Assembly: GCA_014529385.2 (NCBI GenBank)
Contig: CM043958.1
Coordinates: 120,390,518-120,454,517 of the forward strand
Reading direction: 5' to 3'
From: Adiantum capillus-veneris
Lineage: Eukaryota; Streptophyta; Polypodiopsida; Polypodiales; Pteridaceae
DNA: 64,000 nt
A program made the translations under genes and the position numbers. Shown here one piece after another: positions 44,406 through 54,804 of the stretch (positions are counted from its first letter, which is position 1; each line of letters begins with the position of its first letter). A model generated the notes under the pieces. It searched no databases and had not been told where the DNA came from. It saw only the letters and a program-made list of their open reading frames with translations.

Positions 44406-46294
44406 ATGGAGGCTCCAGCTTCGCCACAGAGGGACTCGCCAGAAGCCCCCTCGCCCGACCCCACTGAGCCCACCATTCGATTTGCTCTGTCCGCCGACAG
44501 AGCAAGCGAGCCTTGCCGCAGAGGTAGAGCGATTGTAGGCGACCTCAGTCATCTGCAAGATTCTCGGCACCCGACCTAGCAGAGGAGAGCTGCGAGACCT
44601 TCTCCAGGCCCACCTTCTCGTAGAGGTGGGCAAGATCTTGGATGTCCAGATTCTCGAACGGGGTTACTATCAGATCGAGTTCGAGACCTCCGAGATGGCG
44701 TCCAAGGTCATAGCTATGAGTCCACTGGCCATTCGAGCATCACGCGCCCACTTTCGACAGTGGCGACATGGTTTTGACCCGGCCTCAGATGTTCTAGTAG
44801 AGGAGGCAGACATCCCCATCTCAGTTTGCTTTTCGGGTTTACGGAGGGAGTACTTACCACTTCTTTCTAGGATTGGGTCTATCCTGGAGACACCTCGTAC
44901 GGCAGCATCGGTAGCTGCCAAGGCGGCAGGCATCCCCTCAGTTCGAGTTTTGGTCAAAGATACCCACACACTCCCGAAGGTTATCCTTCTGCCTCGGGTG
45001 AGTGGGGGTTGGTTTAGACAGAGTGTGGAGTACTCGGGCCTCCCAAAACAGTGCTTCATTTGCCGACAGATGGGCCATCTCGTGAAGGCTTGTCCACGTA
45101 TGAGGCCGAGACCTGCACCACAGCCTCAGCCCCAGCCTGCCAGGGCTGGCCCGCAGCCACAGCCAGCGGCACAGCGCACACATGTAGAGCCACCCTCCGA
45201 GCCTGGGGCTTCAGCGGAGGAGTGGTGGCAGCAAGCCCGTGGCCGACGACGCCAGGGGCCACAGCGTCAGCCTGGCACTCAGAGTGGCCCTCAGGTGCCT
45301 ACTCAACAGCAGTGGGTTCCCACGGGGAACCGCTTTGGTCCTCTTGAGCAGGAGGAGATCCCTGCGCCAGCCCCCACCTCCGCTTCACTCTCGACAGCCG
45401 CTCCCCCCCCCCAGAGTTCCCCCCTTCTCCCTCATCCTCCCCCCCGCCTTCTGCTCCCGACGCCCCTTTACCTCTGTCACCCCATCCCGCCCCTCTTCTT
45501 CTCCGCTCCCCCCTGCCCCTTCTCCTCCCCCTTCTGCTCCAGTTTCACAGTCGACTCAGGAGACAGGTCCCTCTTCGGCGGCTAGGAGATCTCTTGGCAG
45601 TGCCTTTGCCACGAGTCGCCTAGCACGAGAGGGTCAGCCCTTCTTGCGGCCCCCTTTGCAGATTCAGAAATTTTCCCTTGCAGCTATCCCTCATGGTCTG
45701 ATGAGCATTGACATCCGACGCCGCTGGTACTTCTTCGACTACGGGTTCACTTGTTTTTTCGGCGATTCCGCAACAGACCATGAGGCAGCCTGCTTCAGGG
45801 TCCATGTTTTGTTCCTCGCCGCTAGGGGGACAGAGGCCTTGGACTCAGCAGTTGGTTTCTCCTTCCCCCTCTGTGGTAGGGCCGAGACAGAGTGGTCCCT
45901 CAACTCAGTGGTGGGATGGTTGCATACACAGGTCCTAGAGTTCTCTCACCACATGGAAGAACTTGGAGTTACAGATTTGCTGTAGACTTTGTGGCCATTG
46001 GCCAAGTTTGCGGTGACACCCCCAGACTCAGCAGGATGTAGGCACATTGTGGTGTACTTCTTTGCTGATACGCAGTGTTTGCCTTGCTATGTATACATTC
46101 ATGAGGACTCCTGGACAGAGGAGGTTGCTTTACGCACGGCTCGCTCTGCTTGGGCTTGGGCTTGGGCTAGACACTCACTGCAGTCACGCCTATCTAGAGG
46201 ACGCTCGGATGCGGATTACTCCCCATCCAAGCCAGCCTCGAAGATAGCCCGTCTTGCTGTTGTGGCAGCATCTGTTCTCTCTCGCTCCCCATGA
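44406..46294 (+). pseudogene. LINE-d ORF1, nucleic-acid-binding protein, frameshifted
   Basis: ATG at 44,406 (MEAPASPQRDSPEAPSP). A frameshift near 44,540 restores DUF4283-type sequence at 44,560-44,850 (YYQIEFETSEMASKVIAMS, HFRQWRHGFD). The CCHC knuckle CFICRQMGHLVKAC is at about 45,054-45,095, followed by a long Pro/Gln-rich linker. After another frameshift a C-terminal region of about 200 residues, with one stop at 45,983, contains RRWYFFDYGFTCFFGDS and HIVVYFFADTQCLPCYVY. It ends TGA at 46,292-46,294, overlapping the ORF2 ATG. It would coat LINE RNA. Confidence 0.85.
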
Positions 46295-47953
46295 GGATCG
46301 TCTCATGGAACGTGCACGGACTAGGTGGGCCCCAGTTTCAACGATAGCGAGAGTGTTTTAATTATTTGTTGCATCATTGGTAGATAAAGTATGGACGATA
46401 GGATGGCGTGTCCTTGTGCGCATTGAAAGCATCAGATCTTTCCAAAACAAAAAATTTACGACCAAGACATACGCAATCACGGTCTCTTTCTGATAGAGCA
46501 AGTACAAGACATGCGTTATCGATCTCATGGTCTAGAGATTGAAGGTCAAAGTCCGCAAGTAGATATTGCTCCAACTTCATCCCAGAGATGAAGATTTTCA
46601 AACAAGCAACCATCGACTGAGTCCTCCCAACTAATACCTGAAGCGGCATTTCACGAAGTAGAGATGGAGCAGATGTTCTTACCATCCAAATGCATGTATT
46701 TGTGTCTGTGGTCGATGAAGTTGCAGTTGTTGGGGTGGTCCATAGCAGGTGGATGTTCTTCTTCGAGCCGATTGCGTCAGGAGCTTCAGCGTTGCCTTGT
46801 GGGAGGAGAGATTGATCTCCTTATGCTTCAGGAGCACCATCTGTGTGAGAGCCACATTCGGTGATGTGGTCAGATTTTGCGTGGACGATATGATACCTTT
46901 TGATCAACTGCTCTTGGACCTAGAGGCATCCAGGGTGGGGTATGTATGACTATTACGGACTCATTGCAGCAGGCCATGGTGGGCAGAGGGATTATTGTCC
47001 CAGGCAGGGCTCAGTGGATTACTATGCAGGTTCAGGGTGGCCTTGTGGGCTTCCTGAACATCTATGCGCCCAGTGTGGCGAGTGCTCGTGCAGAGTTTTG
47101 GTCACAGATTGTTGAGTCTTTGCCGCAGGCCGTTCATTTGTGTATAGGAGGGGACTTCAACATGTTGGAGGACCCTTCTGACAGGATTGGTGGCAGCCAT
47201 GCTACTGTGCATGGAGTCGAGTTGGTAGCTTGGGAGAGACTGTGTATGACTTTGAGGGTCTCGGATACATGGCAGCAGCACTCTGGTTTTGTGAGGCCCC
47301 CAGACAGTCTTGCCTTCTCTAGATCGGACCGCGGAGTGGGAGGAGTGAATCTATTGCTGATAGATCGCTTCTACACTAGTGACCACTTCAGCGACTTGGG
47401 GGGATCAATGGGCATCCTGACAAGGACATCCTTCTCGGACCATGCACCAGTGATCCTCACAGTGGCAGACAGGCAGAGGAGTGGGAGCGCGATGCTTCGC
47501 ATCCCAGAGAGGGTCTTGTTGGACTCAGCACTCAGAGAGAGGGTAGAGGCTCTTTGGACAGAGGGCATGGACAGCCAGTTTTCACCTGCAGACAGAGTGG
47601 CCTCAGGCCTAGCTCAGCTTAGCCACTTTCTTCTTCAGGAGTCTCTGGCTCGCCGAGCTGCAGAGAGAGAGGAGGAGCAGCGTCTCAGACGAGGCATTGC
47701 TTCACTACAGAGGATGCAGGAGCACCATGTAGACAGTCCATGGGTGGAGGAGCAGTTACAGCAGGCTCGACAGGAGCTTGCTAGCACAGAGGAGAGGCGT
47801 CATGAGTTTGCCTTTCATCGACAGGCATCTCACTGGACTCAGCAGGGTGACAGAGTGACTGGTGTTTTTTTTGAGACAGTGGGACCTCGGCACGCGAAGG
47901 GACCTCGGCACTCGCATGCCAAGGTCATTCAGTTGAGGAGGCCCGATGGGTGA
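46291..47953 (+). pseudogene. LINE-d ORF2: AP-type endonuclease, interrupted
   Basis: Starts at ATG 46,291 within ATGA, MRIVSWNVHGLGGPQFQR, and is cut at 46,349 by a 419-bp insert. It resumes at 46,769 with RQELQRCLVGGEIDLLMLQE. The frame 46,946-47,953 has FLNIYAPS, IGGDFNMLEDPSDRIGG and SFSDHAPVILTV, the conserved endonuclease blocks. A basic linker with a coiled-coil-like Arg/Glu-rich stretch follows. Confidence 0.92.
46350..46768. other. Unidentified 419-bp insert in LINE-d endonuclease
   Basis: Disrupts the endonuclease frame exactly between PQFQR and LRQELQR. It is flanked by CGATAGCG (46,342-46,349) and CGATTGCG (46,769-46,776), 8-bp near-duplicates. An 8-bp duplication would suit a hAT-type DNA transposon, but I see no terminal inverted repeats. 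The minus strand has a 104-codon frame (46,374-46,685) that I do not recognise. Confidence 0.6.
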
Positions 47954-50900
47954 GTTGCTTGTGAGTCCGAGGATATGCGTGCAGTTGCTATTGACTTTTA
48001 CCGTGAGTTACTCTCGACTGAGCCTCAGTCAGAGCGGCAGGATGCATGCAGGGAGCAGGTTTGGGCACAGATGCCATGTCTTGTGACAGAGGAGATGCGC
48101 CAGAGGCTAGAGATGCCACTTCAACTTGAGGAGCTGCACACGACTCTTAGGGCCCTCCCTCGTGGTAGCTGTCCAGGTGAGGATGGGTTGACTCCCAGCT
48201 TTTTCTTGGAGTATTGGGACCTGCTTGGCCCAGATCTTTGTAGTGCTTTTTAGTACATTTTGCACACAAGAGTGATGCCTCACAGCATGAGTGAGGGCCT
48301 GATCTACCTCATTCCCAAGGAGGGTGGCTCCTTGGATGAGATTCGACAATGGCGCCCCATCACCATCCTCAACTCAGCCTACAAAATTCTTGCCAAGGCT
48401 CTGAGTTTGAGGATTCAGCCACTTTTAGAGAGCCTTATACATGGGACTCAGATGGGTTTTTTCAAGGAACGCAGTATCCTTGACAACATCTTTACTTTCT
48501 GGGAGGCTTCTACCCTGGCACAGCTCCGTGGTGAGGACCTTGTGATTCTTCTTCTCGATTTTGAGAAGGCATACGAGAGAGTTGACTGGGACTTTCTAGA
48601 GGGCACTCTACGCAGGATGGGCTTCTCAGATGCTTGGATCAAAGGGGTGTCAGCTTTGTACAGACAGGCTCACAGTCAGGTGCTTTTGGCAGGAGGGAGA
48701 GGTGAGCGCTTCATGCTCACACGCTCGGTCAGACAGGGTTGTCCTCTTGCCCCCTTCCTCTTTCTGTTCTATGCGGAGGCGATGAGCAGATTTTTGGTGT
48801 CACAGCAAGTTGGTCTTCGGGGCTTAGCACTCCCTATTCGGGGAGATGAGCTACTTGACGCTGAGTTTGCCAATGACTCAGCCTTGTACTTAGATGGCCA
48901 GGAGGCCAATCTTCACAGATGTGAGCAGGCTTTGGAGACCTTCTGTTGTGCATCGGGCGCACCGATCAACTGGAGAAAGACAGTGGCTTTCTCGGTTGGT
49001 AGTGCTCCTGTGCCAGATTGGATGCCAGGAGAGGGTTTCAGGTGGATTCCCCCAGGGACTGCAGTTCGATACTTGGGTTGTCAGGTTCGTTTGGACTTGT
49101 CTCCCGAGGAGCAGATTGCCCCTCTTCTCCTGTCCATCAGGAGAAAGCTGTTACATTGGAGCTCAGCACGACTTTCGTTGGCTAGTAGAGTAGTAGTTGC
49201 CAACCAGGTGCTGTTGGCGACTATGTGGTACATCACTTCCTGCAAGATCTTCTCGAGTTCTTGTATCAACCAGGTAGAGAGGCTGATCAGGAACTTTCTT
49301 TGGTCAGGACGTGACACTCAGATAGCCCAAGCCAAGGTGGCTTGGTCGGTCATCACGCTTCCTTGTTCTTAGGGAGGGCTTGGGATCATTGATCCAGCAC
49401 AGCAGAGCAGAGCCCTTCTTGGGAAGTTCATAGTCAGAGGCCTTCTTCCAGGTAAGGAGCCCTGGAAGGAGTTCTTGTTGCAGAGGCTTCGAGCCAGAGT
49501 GCCTCAGTCAGGAGGCCCTTGGCAACCTTCGACCAGATGGATCTTTACAAAGATGCGGCGAGTTGGTTTGAGCAGGAGACTAGAGGACCGCTTCACTGTG
49601 AGTTTGCTTCAATCTTGGGAGCTCTTACGGCGTGGCTTGGAGCAGGGACAGCCGACGTGCACGGAGGAGCGCCTACGGCAGCCCCTCGTCTGGAACCCCA
49701 TGGTTAGCACTCAGAGAGGCCACTTGGTTGGTAGCCGGCCTCATGTTTCCTGGGGTCCCATGGCACCAGGTCCAGCGCGCTCTCTAGGTGACTGGCTAGA
49801 GTTCACAGGTTTGTCAGAGGAGGTGCAGGGTTTCCAGCTACAGGGCATGAGAGGGGTGCAGAGCATGTGTCAGGACATCTCAGAGTCAGTTCCAGCTGAG
49901 TGGCTAACGCCTCTCGAGCCAGTAGCACCCCGGTGGATGGGAGCCTTCACACGACTGGAGGTTCTCATTTCAGTCAGGGCCTGCTCAAAGACTGTCCCAG
50001 CCCTGTTCTTCAAGCTTCAGGGTGGGGGACGATTACAGCGAGTTGCAGTAGAGGCCCCGCAGGTAGCAGAGTGCTGTTTATAGAGGATCCGAGTTGTGGG
50101 CATCTGTGGGAGGACTTGCGTCATAGACCCTGACCCAGCAGCTCTTGAGACTGGACACTGGAGGCTATGGGCTTGGGAGTGTTGTCCACTGGCACGAGTA
50201 CAGTGGGATCCTGGTGAGTGGTTATGGAGGGACCCCTTCTCTTCTGCAGACCACCCAGGAGTCCCCTTCTTTCAGTACACTGTCCGGCTTGGACGTCATA
50301 TACTTGCAGCACAGAGAGAGGCCCGCCCCGCTGCAACACGTCATTGGCAGGAGGAGGGCCTCATAGTCGAGTTCTTGGCAGCCTTTTGGTAGAGGCTGTG
50401 GGACTCCAGACAGCCGAGGCGCGTCACTTTGTTTCAGTGGCTGGTTGCACACAGAGCTATAGCAGTAGGGAGCTGGCTTGTGCATAGTGGTCTCTCGGCC
50501 GCATGTGCAGCCTGCGACTTGTTGATGGAGAGTCAGCGCCATTGTCTTTGGGACTGTCCCTCGGCCCAGCAGGTGTGGCTACGAGTTCTTCGGCTGATGC
50601 CTACTCTCTCCACGGCTAGACACTACACTTGGGGGGCAGCGGCTTGGTCCACTCTCACGGGCCCGGCACTTCAGTTTGAGCTATCTTCCACCAGCAGGAT
50701 GATAGTGATACAGGGGGGGCGACCTACACTCTAGCCTGCTACAGAGCTTACTCCACATGAGTGGTGCAATGAGAGAGAGGAGTGTTGGGAGCTCATGAGT
50801 GGCCTGACACTTTGGTTCATCTGGTGGGCCCGCTGTTTCCGCATTTTTGAGGCTCGCTCTGTGCCACCAGCAGAGACTGTTCGTGACTTTTGGCTAGAGC

Positions 50901-51079
50901 TGATCCATACTCTCAGAGGACAGCTTGAGGGACTACAAGGCAGCTCCGACTGCATGCGGGAGCGCCCCGAGGCTTTCCTTCGACTCTGGCGCCCTGGGCC
51001 TTTCTACACCATTGTCCAAGGGGTGCTCAGATGGCACTACCGACCACCTGTGTGGCTCTTCCCTCCTCTCATCTCTTGA
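47954..51079 (+). pseudogene. LINE-d ORF2: reverse transcriptase and zf-RVT region
   Basis: Frames 47,975-48,253, 48,260-49,372 and later pieces. Blocks: GSCPGEDGLTPSFFLEYWDL, IRQWRPITILNSAYKILAKA, GFFKERSILDNIFTFWEAS, LLLDFEKAYERVDWDFLEG, SVRQGCPLAPFLFLFYAEA. The catalytic block reads FANDSALYL, asparagine in place of the first aspartate of F/Y-A-D-D. Thumb: IRNFLWSGRDTQIAQAKVAW. At about 50,500-50,590 CAACDLLMESQRHCLWDC is the zinc-binding zf-RVT region. The end at 51,079 is followed by a short 3' UTR. Confidence 0.93.
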
Positions 51080-51221
51080 TTTAGCCTCATTGTATATATG
51101 TTGTTCTTTCATTGGGAAAGTCTCCCCACCATGTTTGTTGTAGCCCTCTCTTGCAGAGGTGGTTGTAGCCCTACGGGCAGTTTTCATTAACTAATAGAAG
51201 GATCTTTTTCTCGAAAAAAAA
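51080..51221 (+). other. LINE-d 3' UTR and poly(A)
   Basis: About 130 bp ending GATCTTTTTCTCG and a run of about 10 A that merges with the AACATT of the target duplication. Confidence 0.88.
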
Positions 51222-51237
51222 AACATTGAGACTATAC

Positions 51238-51899
51238 GTGATTGGCCCGATTTGAAGAATGTCCATGAAGTTAGAAGCCTTTTGGGCTTATGTTCTTACT
51301 ACCGGCGGTTCATTAGAAAGTTTGCAGAGGTCGCTTCCCCTTTGCATATTCTGACACAGAAAGGAGTCTCTTTCTTGTGGGGACCCACAGAGGTGACTGC
51401 CTTTCAGACTTTGAAAGAGAAATTGACTACAGGACCAGTTTTGGCTTTGCCGGATTTGCAAAAGTCATTCAAAGTATATCGTGATGCTTGTGGTCGTAGT
51501 CTGGGTGCGGTCTTAATGCAAGAAGGCCATGTCATTGCCTATGAGAGCCGATTGTTCTCAGTGGCGACATTACCTACTCGGAGCCGATTTTACGATCTTC
51601 ACTGATCATCGGAGTTTACGCTACTTCTTGTCACAAAAGCAGCTTTCAGAAAAGCAGATACGGTGGGCTAACATTTTGTCACAGTTTCACTTCTAGATTG
51701 TCCATGTACAAGGACAAAAGAACTTGGTGGCAGATGCATTGTCCCGGAAGCCGTTAGTCTTGGCTATTCCCGCGATTCATCATAGAAGCTTCGAGGACAT
51801 GGTCGATCAGTACGCCACAGGTCTAGATTTTTCGGATCTATTCACACAAATACAGAATGGGGAGGTAGTAGCGGGATATTCCATACGGGATGGCTACTT
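51238..51899 (+). pseudogene. Gypsy reverse transcriptase end and RNase H, broken
   Basis: Resumes after LINE-d: HEVRSLLGLCSYYRRFIRKF, then WGPTEVTAFQTLKEKLT, and RNase H with YRDACGRSLGAVLMQEGHVI, the DAS-type catalytic block. The middle of RNase H is shortened (PTRSRFYDLH directly after YESRLFS). The remainder, DHRSLRYFLSQKQ and QGQKNLVADALSRKP, is in other frames. Stops at about 51,603 and 51,694. Confidence 0.92.
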
Positions 51900-52749
51900 G
51901 TGAAGAAAACGATGTTGTGCATTACACGCCGTTGAGGGAAAAGGTTCTAACTGAATGCCATTCTCCACCGTTTACGGGTCAACGTAGCATCGACACCACC
52001 TTGAAAGGTGTGGAGCATTACTTCTTTTGGCCGAGACTCAAGAAGGATGTGGACGACTTTGTACGCGGTTGCTTGGTATGCCACAAGGTCAAGTTTGACA
52101 GGAATAAAGCACGCGGATTGTTACAGCCTTTACCATTCCCACTTGCCCCTGGGAAAGTATTGCTATGCATTTCATTTTTGATCTCCCGAAGACATAGAGT
52201 GGGCACGATGGTATCTGGAGTGTTATTGACAGATTTAGCAAGCAAGCTCATTTCATTCCAATGAAGAAAACAAGGAAGCAAGATCATTTAGCGAGAATGT
52301 TCATTGCCCAGATATTCAGATTGCATGGCATGCCTGAGACAATAGTCTCTGACAGAGATCCCCGATTCACGAGTTTGTTTTGGAAGGCTATTTGGGAGAA
52401 CATTGGCACACGATTGTAGTTCTCGTCATCTTTCCACCGGCAGACAGATGTGCAGTCTGAGATTGCAAATTCAATCGTACTGGATTTATTGAAGTCTTAC
52501 ATTTCTTATCAGAAGACTCAATGGGAAATTTTTTGCCCTTGGTGGAATTTGCCTATAATAACACGATCCGCTCTTCGATAGGGAAGGCGCCATTTGAGAT
52601 TATTGAAGGTGCTACGAAGGTTCCACACTTCCTAAGCACGAAAGATAAGATTTTTGAAGCCGACCAGTACACGAGGGACTTGGACATTGCTTTTGCCAAG
52701 GTCCGGGAGGCTTTAGCAAAATCTCAGGAAAGACACAAGAAGACAGCAT
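51900..52749 (+). pseudogene. Gypsy integrase, broken
   Basis: H2C2 zinc region: ECHSPPFTGQRSIDTTLKG, YFFWPRLKKDVDDFVRGCLV, CHKVK. Core in shifting frames: WSVIDRFSKQAHFIPMKK (first D), ETIVSDRDPRFTSLFWKA (second D), then HRQTDVQSEIANSIV, where the family has E-rich NR. At 52,521-52,749 LPLVEFAYNNTIRSSIGKAP follows. Frameshifts near 52,180 and 52,500 and a TAG near 52,419. Confidence 0.92.
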
Positions 52750-53211
52750 TTGAAATTAAAGGAAGACGACTGGGTGCTCTTACATTTTGAGAAGGCACGC
52801 CTAAGAAAGAAAAAGGGAAAGGAGCGGCTTTTTCCAAAGCTTAGCATGAGATACTATGGACCTTTCCAGATAAAAGAAAAGATAAATGATGTCTACTTTA
52901 GACTCGAGCTGCCCGATACTTGGACAATTCACAATGCTTTTCATGTGAGTCTCTTGAAGCCTTTTAAAGGCAATGTGCCCAATGATGGGGAGCCAAATGA
53001 GCAACCCAAAGTGGAGGAAAGCGAGGAGATCCTCGTTCCAGAACACATATTGGAAAATAAAGATAGAAAGATTAAAGGTAAAGTGATTAGGCAGTTCTTG
53101 GTTAAATTCAAGAACTATCCTGCATTGGGTGCGAAGTGGATGGAGGAGGAGGACCTAGCAGATACTCCTCAGATTTTGGAACTTTACCTTGAAGCATTCT
53201 GTTTAGTATAG
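52750..53211 (+). pseudogene. Gypsy integrase C-terminus with chromodomain
   Basis: 153 open codons: SMRYYGPFQIKEKINDVYF, HNAFHVSLLKPFKG, then an EEILVPEHILENKDR-type chromodomain start, VIRQFLVKFKNYPALGAKWM, EEEDLADTPQILELYLEAF. The aromatic/W-containing layout marks a chromodomain, which in chromoviruses directs integration to chromatin with particular histone marks. This domain is open, but the upstream integrase is not. Confidence 0.92.
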
Positions 53212-53807
53212 TCTACTCCAATAGAACCCCGATTTCAGCATGGGTGAATCTAGTGCAGCGGGCTTGCACAAGAGGGGAGTCACTCCCCTACTTTGTCAAC
53301 AGATTACCCCGATTTTTGATATAGAGTCATTGATGTCCCTTCGGGTTTCACGGATACTGCTGGGCTGATAGTATTCTGTTATATGACTTTATGAACTGAA
53401 ATTCCCGAAAATAAAAATGATACTGATTGATTTGTACTTGACTTGTTTGAGCGCAGGAACGGAAAGACGAAATGACTGCAACATTTCAGTCTCATAAATC
53501 TCTATAGACATGATTGCAATACGGATTAGTTAATCGGGCATCTGTGAGGTCCCGACTGGATCTAGATGCGATTACTAAATACGTTGCCGATTAATCATGG
53601 TCTGAGATTTGGAATCAATTTGAATGTGATTTGTCATGTGAGGTCCTGTGATGTGAAGTGATGTGACTATCGATTGGTACATGTGCTAGATGTGTCTTGT
53701 CTAGTGCGTCGGTACTAGTAGTCAGTGTCTACTAAGACAGTTTATGGCCTCTGTCTATTTTTGCAGGCATTATCGAGGACGATTACAATTCTTTCAAGAG
53801 GGGGGGA
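53212..53807 (+). other. Gypsy 3' non-coding region and polypurine tract
   Basis: About 600 bp without coding potential between the chromodomain and the 3' LTR. It ends TTCAAGAGGGGGGGA (53,793-53,807), the polypurine tract next to TGTAACAAACTG. Confidence 0.85.
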
Positions 53808-54365
53808 TGTAACAAACTGATGACGTGGCAATGCCCACGCGCGCGCGCACACACACACACACACAAATGAATGCTGACATGGCAGTCAGTACGGAGGCCC
53901 GAAAAATGCGATGTATTATGCGTTGACTAAACACTGACATGGCAGCCCGGATTTTACAACGCAAATTACGTTGATGACGTGACAGTCTGTACGTTGTACG
54001 GAATTTGTGCTGGCTGATTTTTCTGGCAGCTTTTGGGACAATTTCTTATGAGTTAAAAGCTTTTGAGTTTAAAGATTTTTGGGGCTCTGCTTTTGGGCAT
54101 CCCTTGTACTTATAAATAAGTGGGCCAGGCCTCACTTCTCAGAGCATCTGGACGCACAGTCAAAGAGTGAGTGCCTGCCTACTCTCTCTTGTACTTTGAA
54201 CACAGATTAATATAAAAAGAAATACCGAAAGGGGCACCAGTCTTTGGGGCCAATACCTCTGGGCACGGAACTACGCCGGGCCGTGTCATCTTTGTGAACT
54301 ATTTTGAAGTGAATCTCTGTTGTGTCGCGGTAGAATCTTGACTTGGGGTGTCCAAGTTTGTTACG
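53808..54365 (+). repeat. Gypsy 3' LTR
   Basis: Starts TGTAACAAACTG and ends AAGTTTGTTAC with the final CA changed. It contains a CGCG/CACA run near 53,840-53,862, TATAAA at 54,111-54,116, and the block GAAATACCGAAAGGGGC at 54,220-54,236. Confidence 0.93.
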
Positions 54366-54729
54366 CTTCTTTAGAGCAGACACTAGACAGCCGCAGGAGC
54401 TACTACCACAGCAGAGCCCACATTCTCCTCACACCAGAGGCACGCTAATCGACCAAACGACAGAGCTAGGGAGTTCCAGACGCCCGCGACTGCGGAGGAC
54501 TACATAGCATCGACGGAGGTTGCACCAGAGGATCGGATCACTTTGGCCTGACATGCACAACACCCGGTTAGACTACTGACCATGTAAGAGATTGATGAGA
54601 TCCGCCAACGATCAATGATGGATCTCCTGTGATATAGCCCTTTTTGAGGGTACACCCACATTGTGTAACTTTCTGGTCTCATAAGTCACTTTGGCCTTTT
54701 GAAGACGTTATATAACATTTCATTTCATC

Positions 54730-54733
<4 letters not shown>
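54366..54733 (+). pseudogene. LINE-c, segment 3: ORF2 end and 3' UTR
   Basis: Resumes LINE-c after the CTTCT duplicate. The bases encode RADTRQPQELLPQ and GTLIDQTTELGSSRRPRLR, parallel to the basic C-terminus of LINE-a, -f and -g. The 3' UTR ends CTGGTCTCATAAGTCACTTT, GAAGACGTTATATAACATT, then TC. Confidence 0.9.

Positions 54734-54802
<69 letters not shown>
54734..54802 (+). repeat. (TC)n tail between LINE-c and LINE-f
   Basis: About 69 bp of pure TC. The ATG of LINE-f ORF1 (54,803) follows without any spacer. Confidence 0.97.

Positions 54803-54804
<2 letters not shown>

Larger units (their letters stand above)
43880..51221 (+). mobile_element. LINE-d, L1-type LINE nested in the gypsy element
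   Basis: A 7.34-kb plus-strand element inserted in the gypsy reverse transcriptase. A 16-bp target duplication AACATTGAGACTATAC lies at 43,864-43,879 and 51,222-51,237, and a poly(A) tail at the 3' end. ORF1 (DUF4283 and zinc knuckle) and ORF2 (endonuclease, reverse transcriptase, zf-RVT finger) belong to the plant L1 type. They differ from the TC-LINEs, which have another ORF1 and a TC tail. Frameshifted and interrupted by a 419-bp insert. Confidence 0.95.
40491..54365 (+). mobile_element. Gypsy-type chromovirus element, degraded
   Basis: Plus-strand Ty3/gypsy element of about 6.5 kb without its own nested insertion (LINE-d). LTRs 40,491-41,045 and 53,808-54,365; 5-bp duplication CTTCT (40,486-40,490, 54,366-54,370). 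Domain order is gag, protease, reverse transcriptase, RNase H, integrase, chromodomain, the chromovirus layout. LTRs differ at roughly one position in ten and every coding domain is broken, so it is old. Confidence 0.95.

Noticed and set aside
43924-44538. 200-codon Pro/Ala-rich frame and overlapping frames on both strands
   Set aside because: Low-complexity translation of the C-rich LINE-d 5' UTR; several frames are open at once because of base composition.
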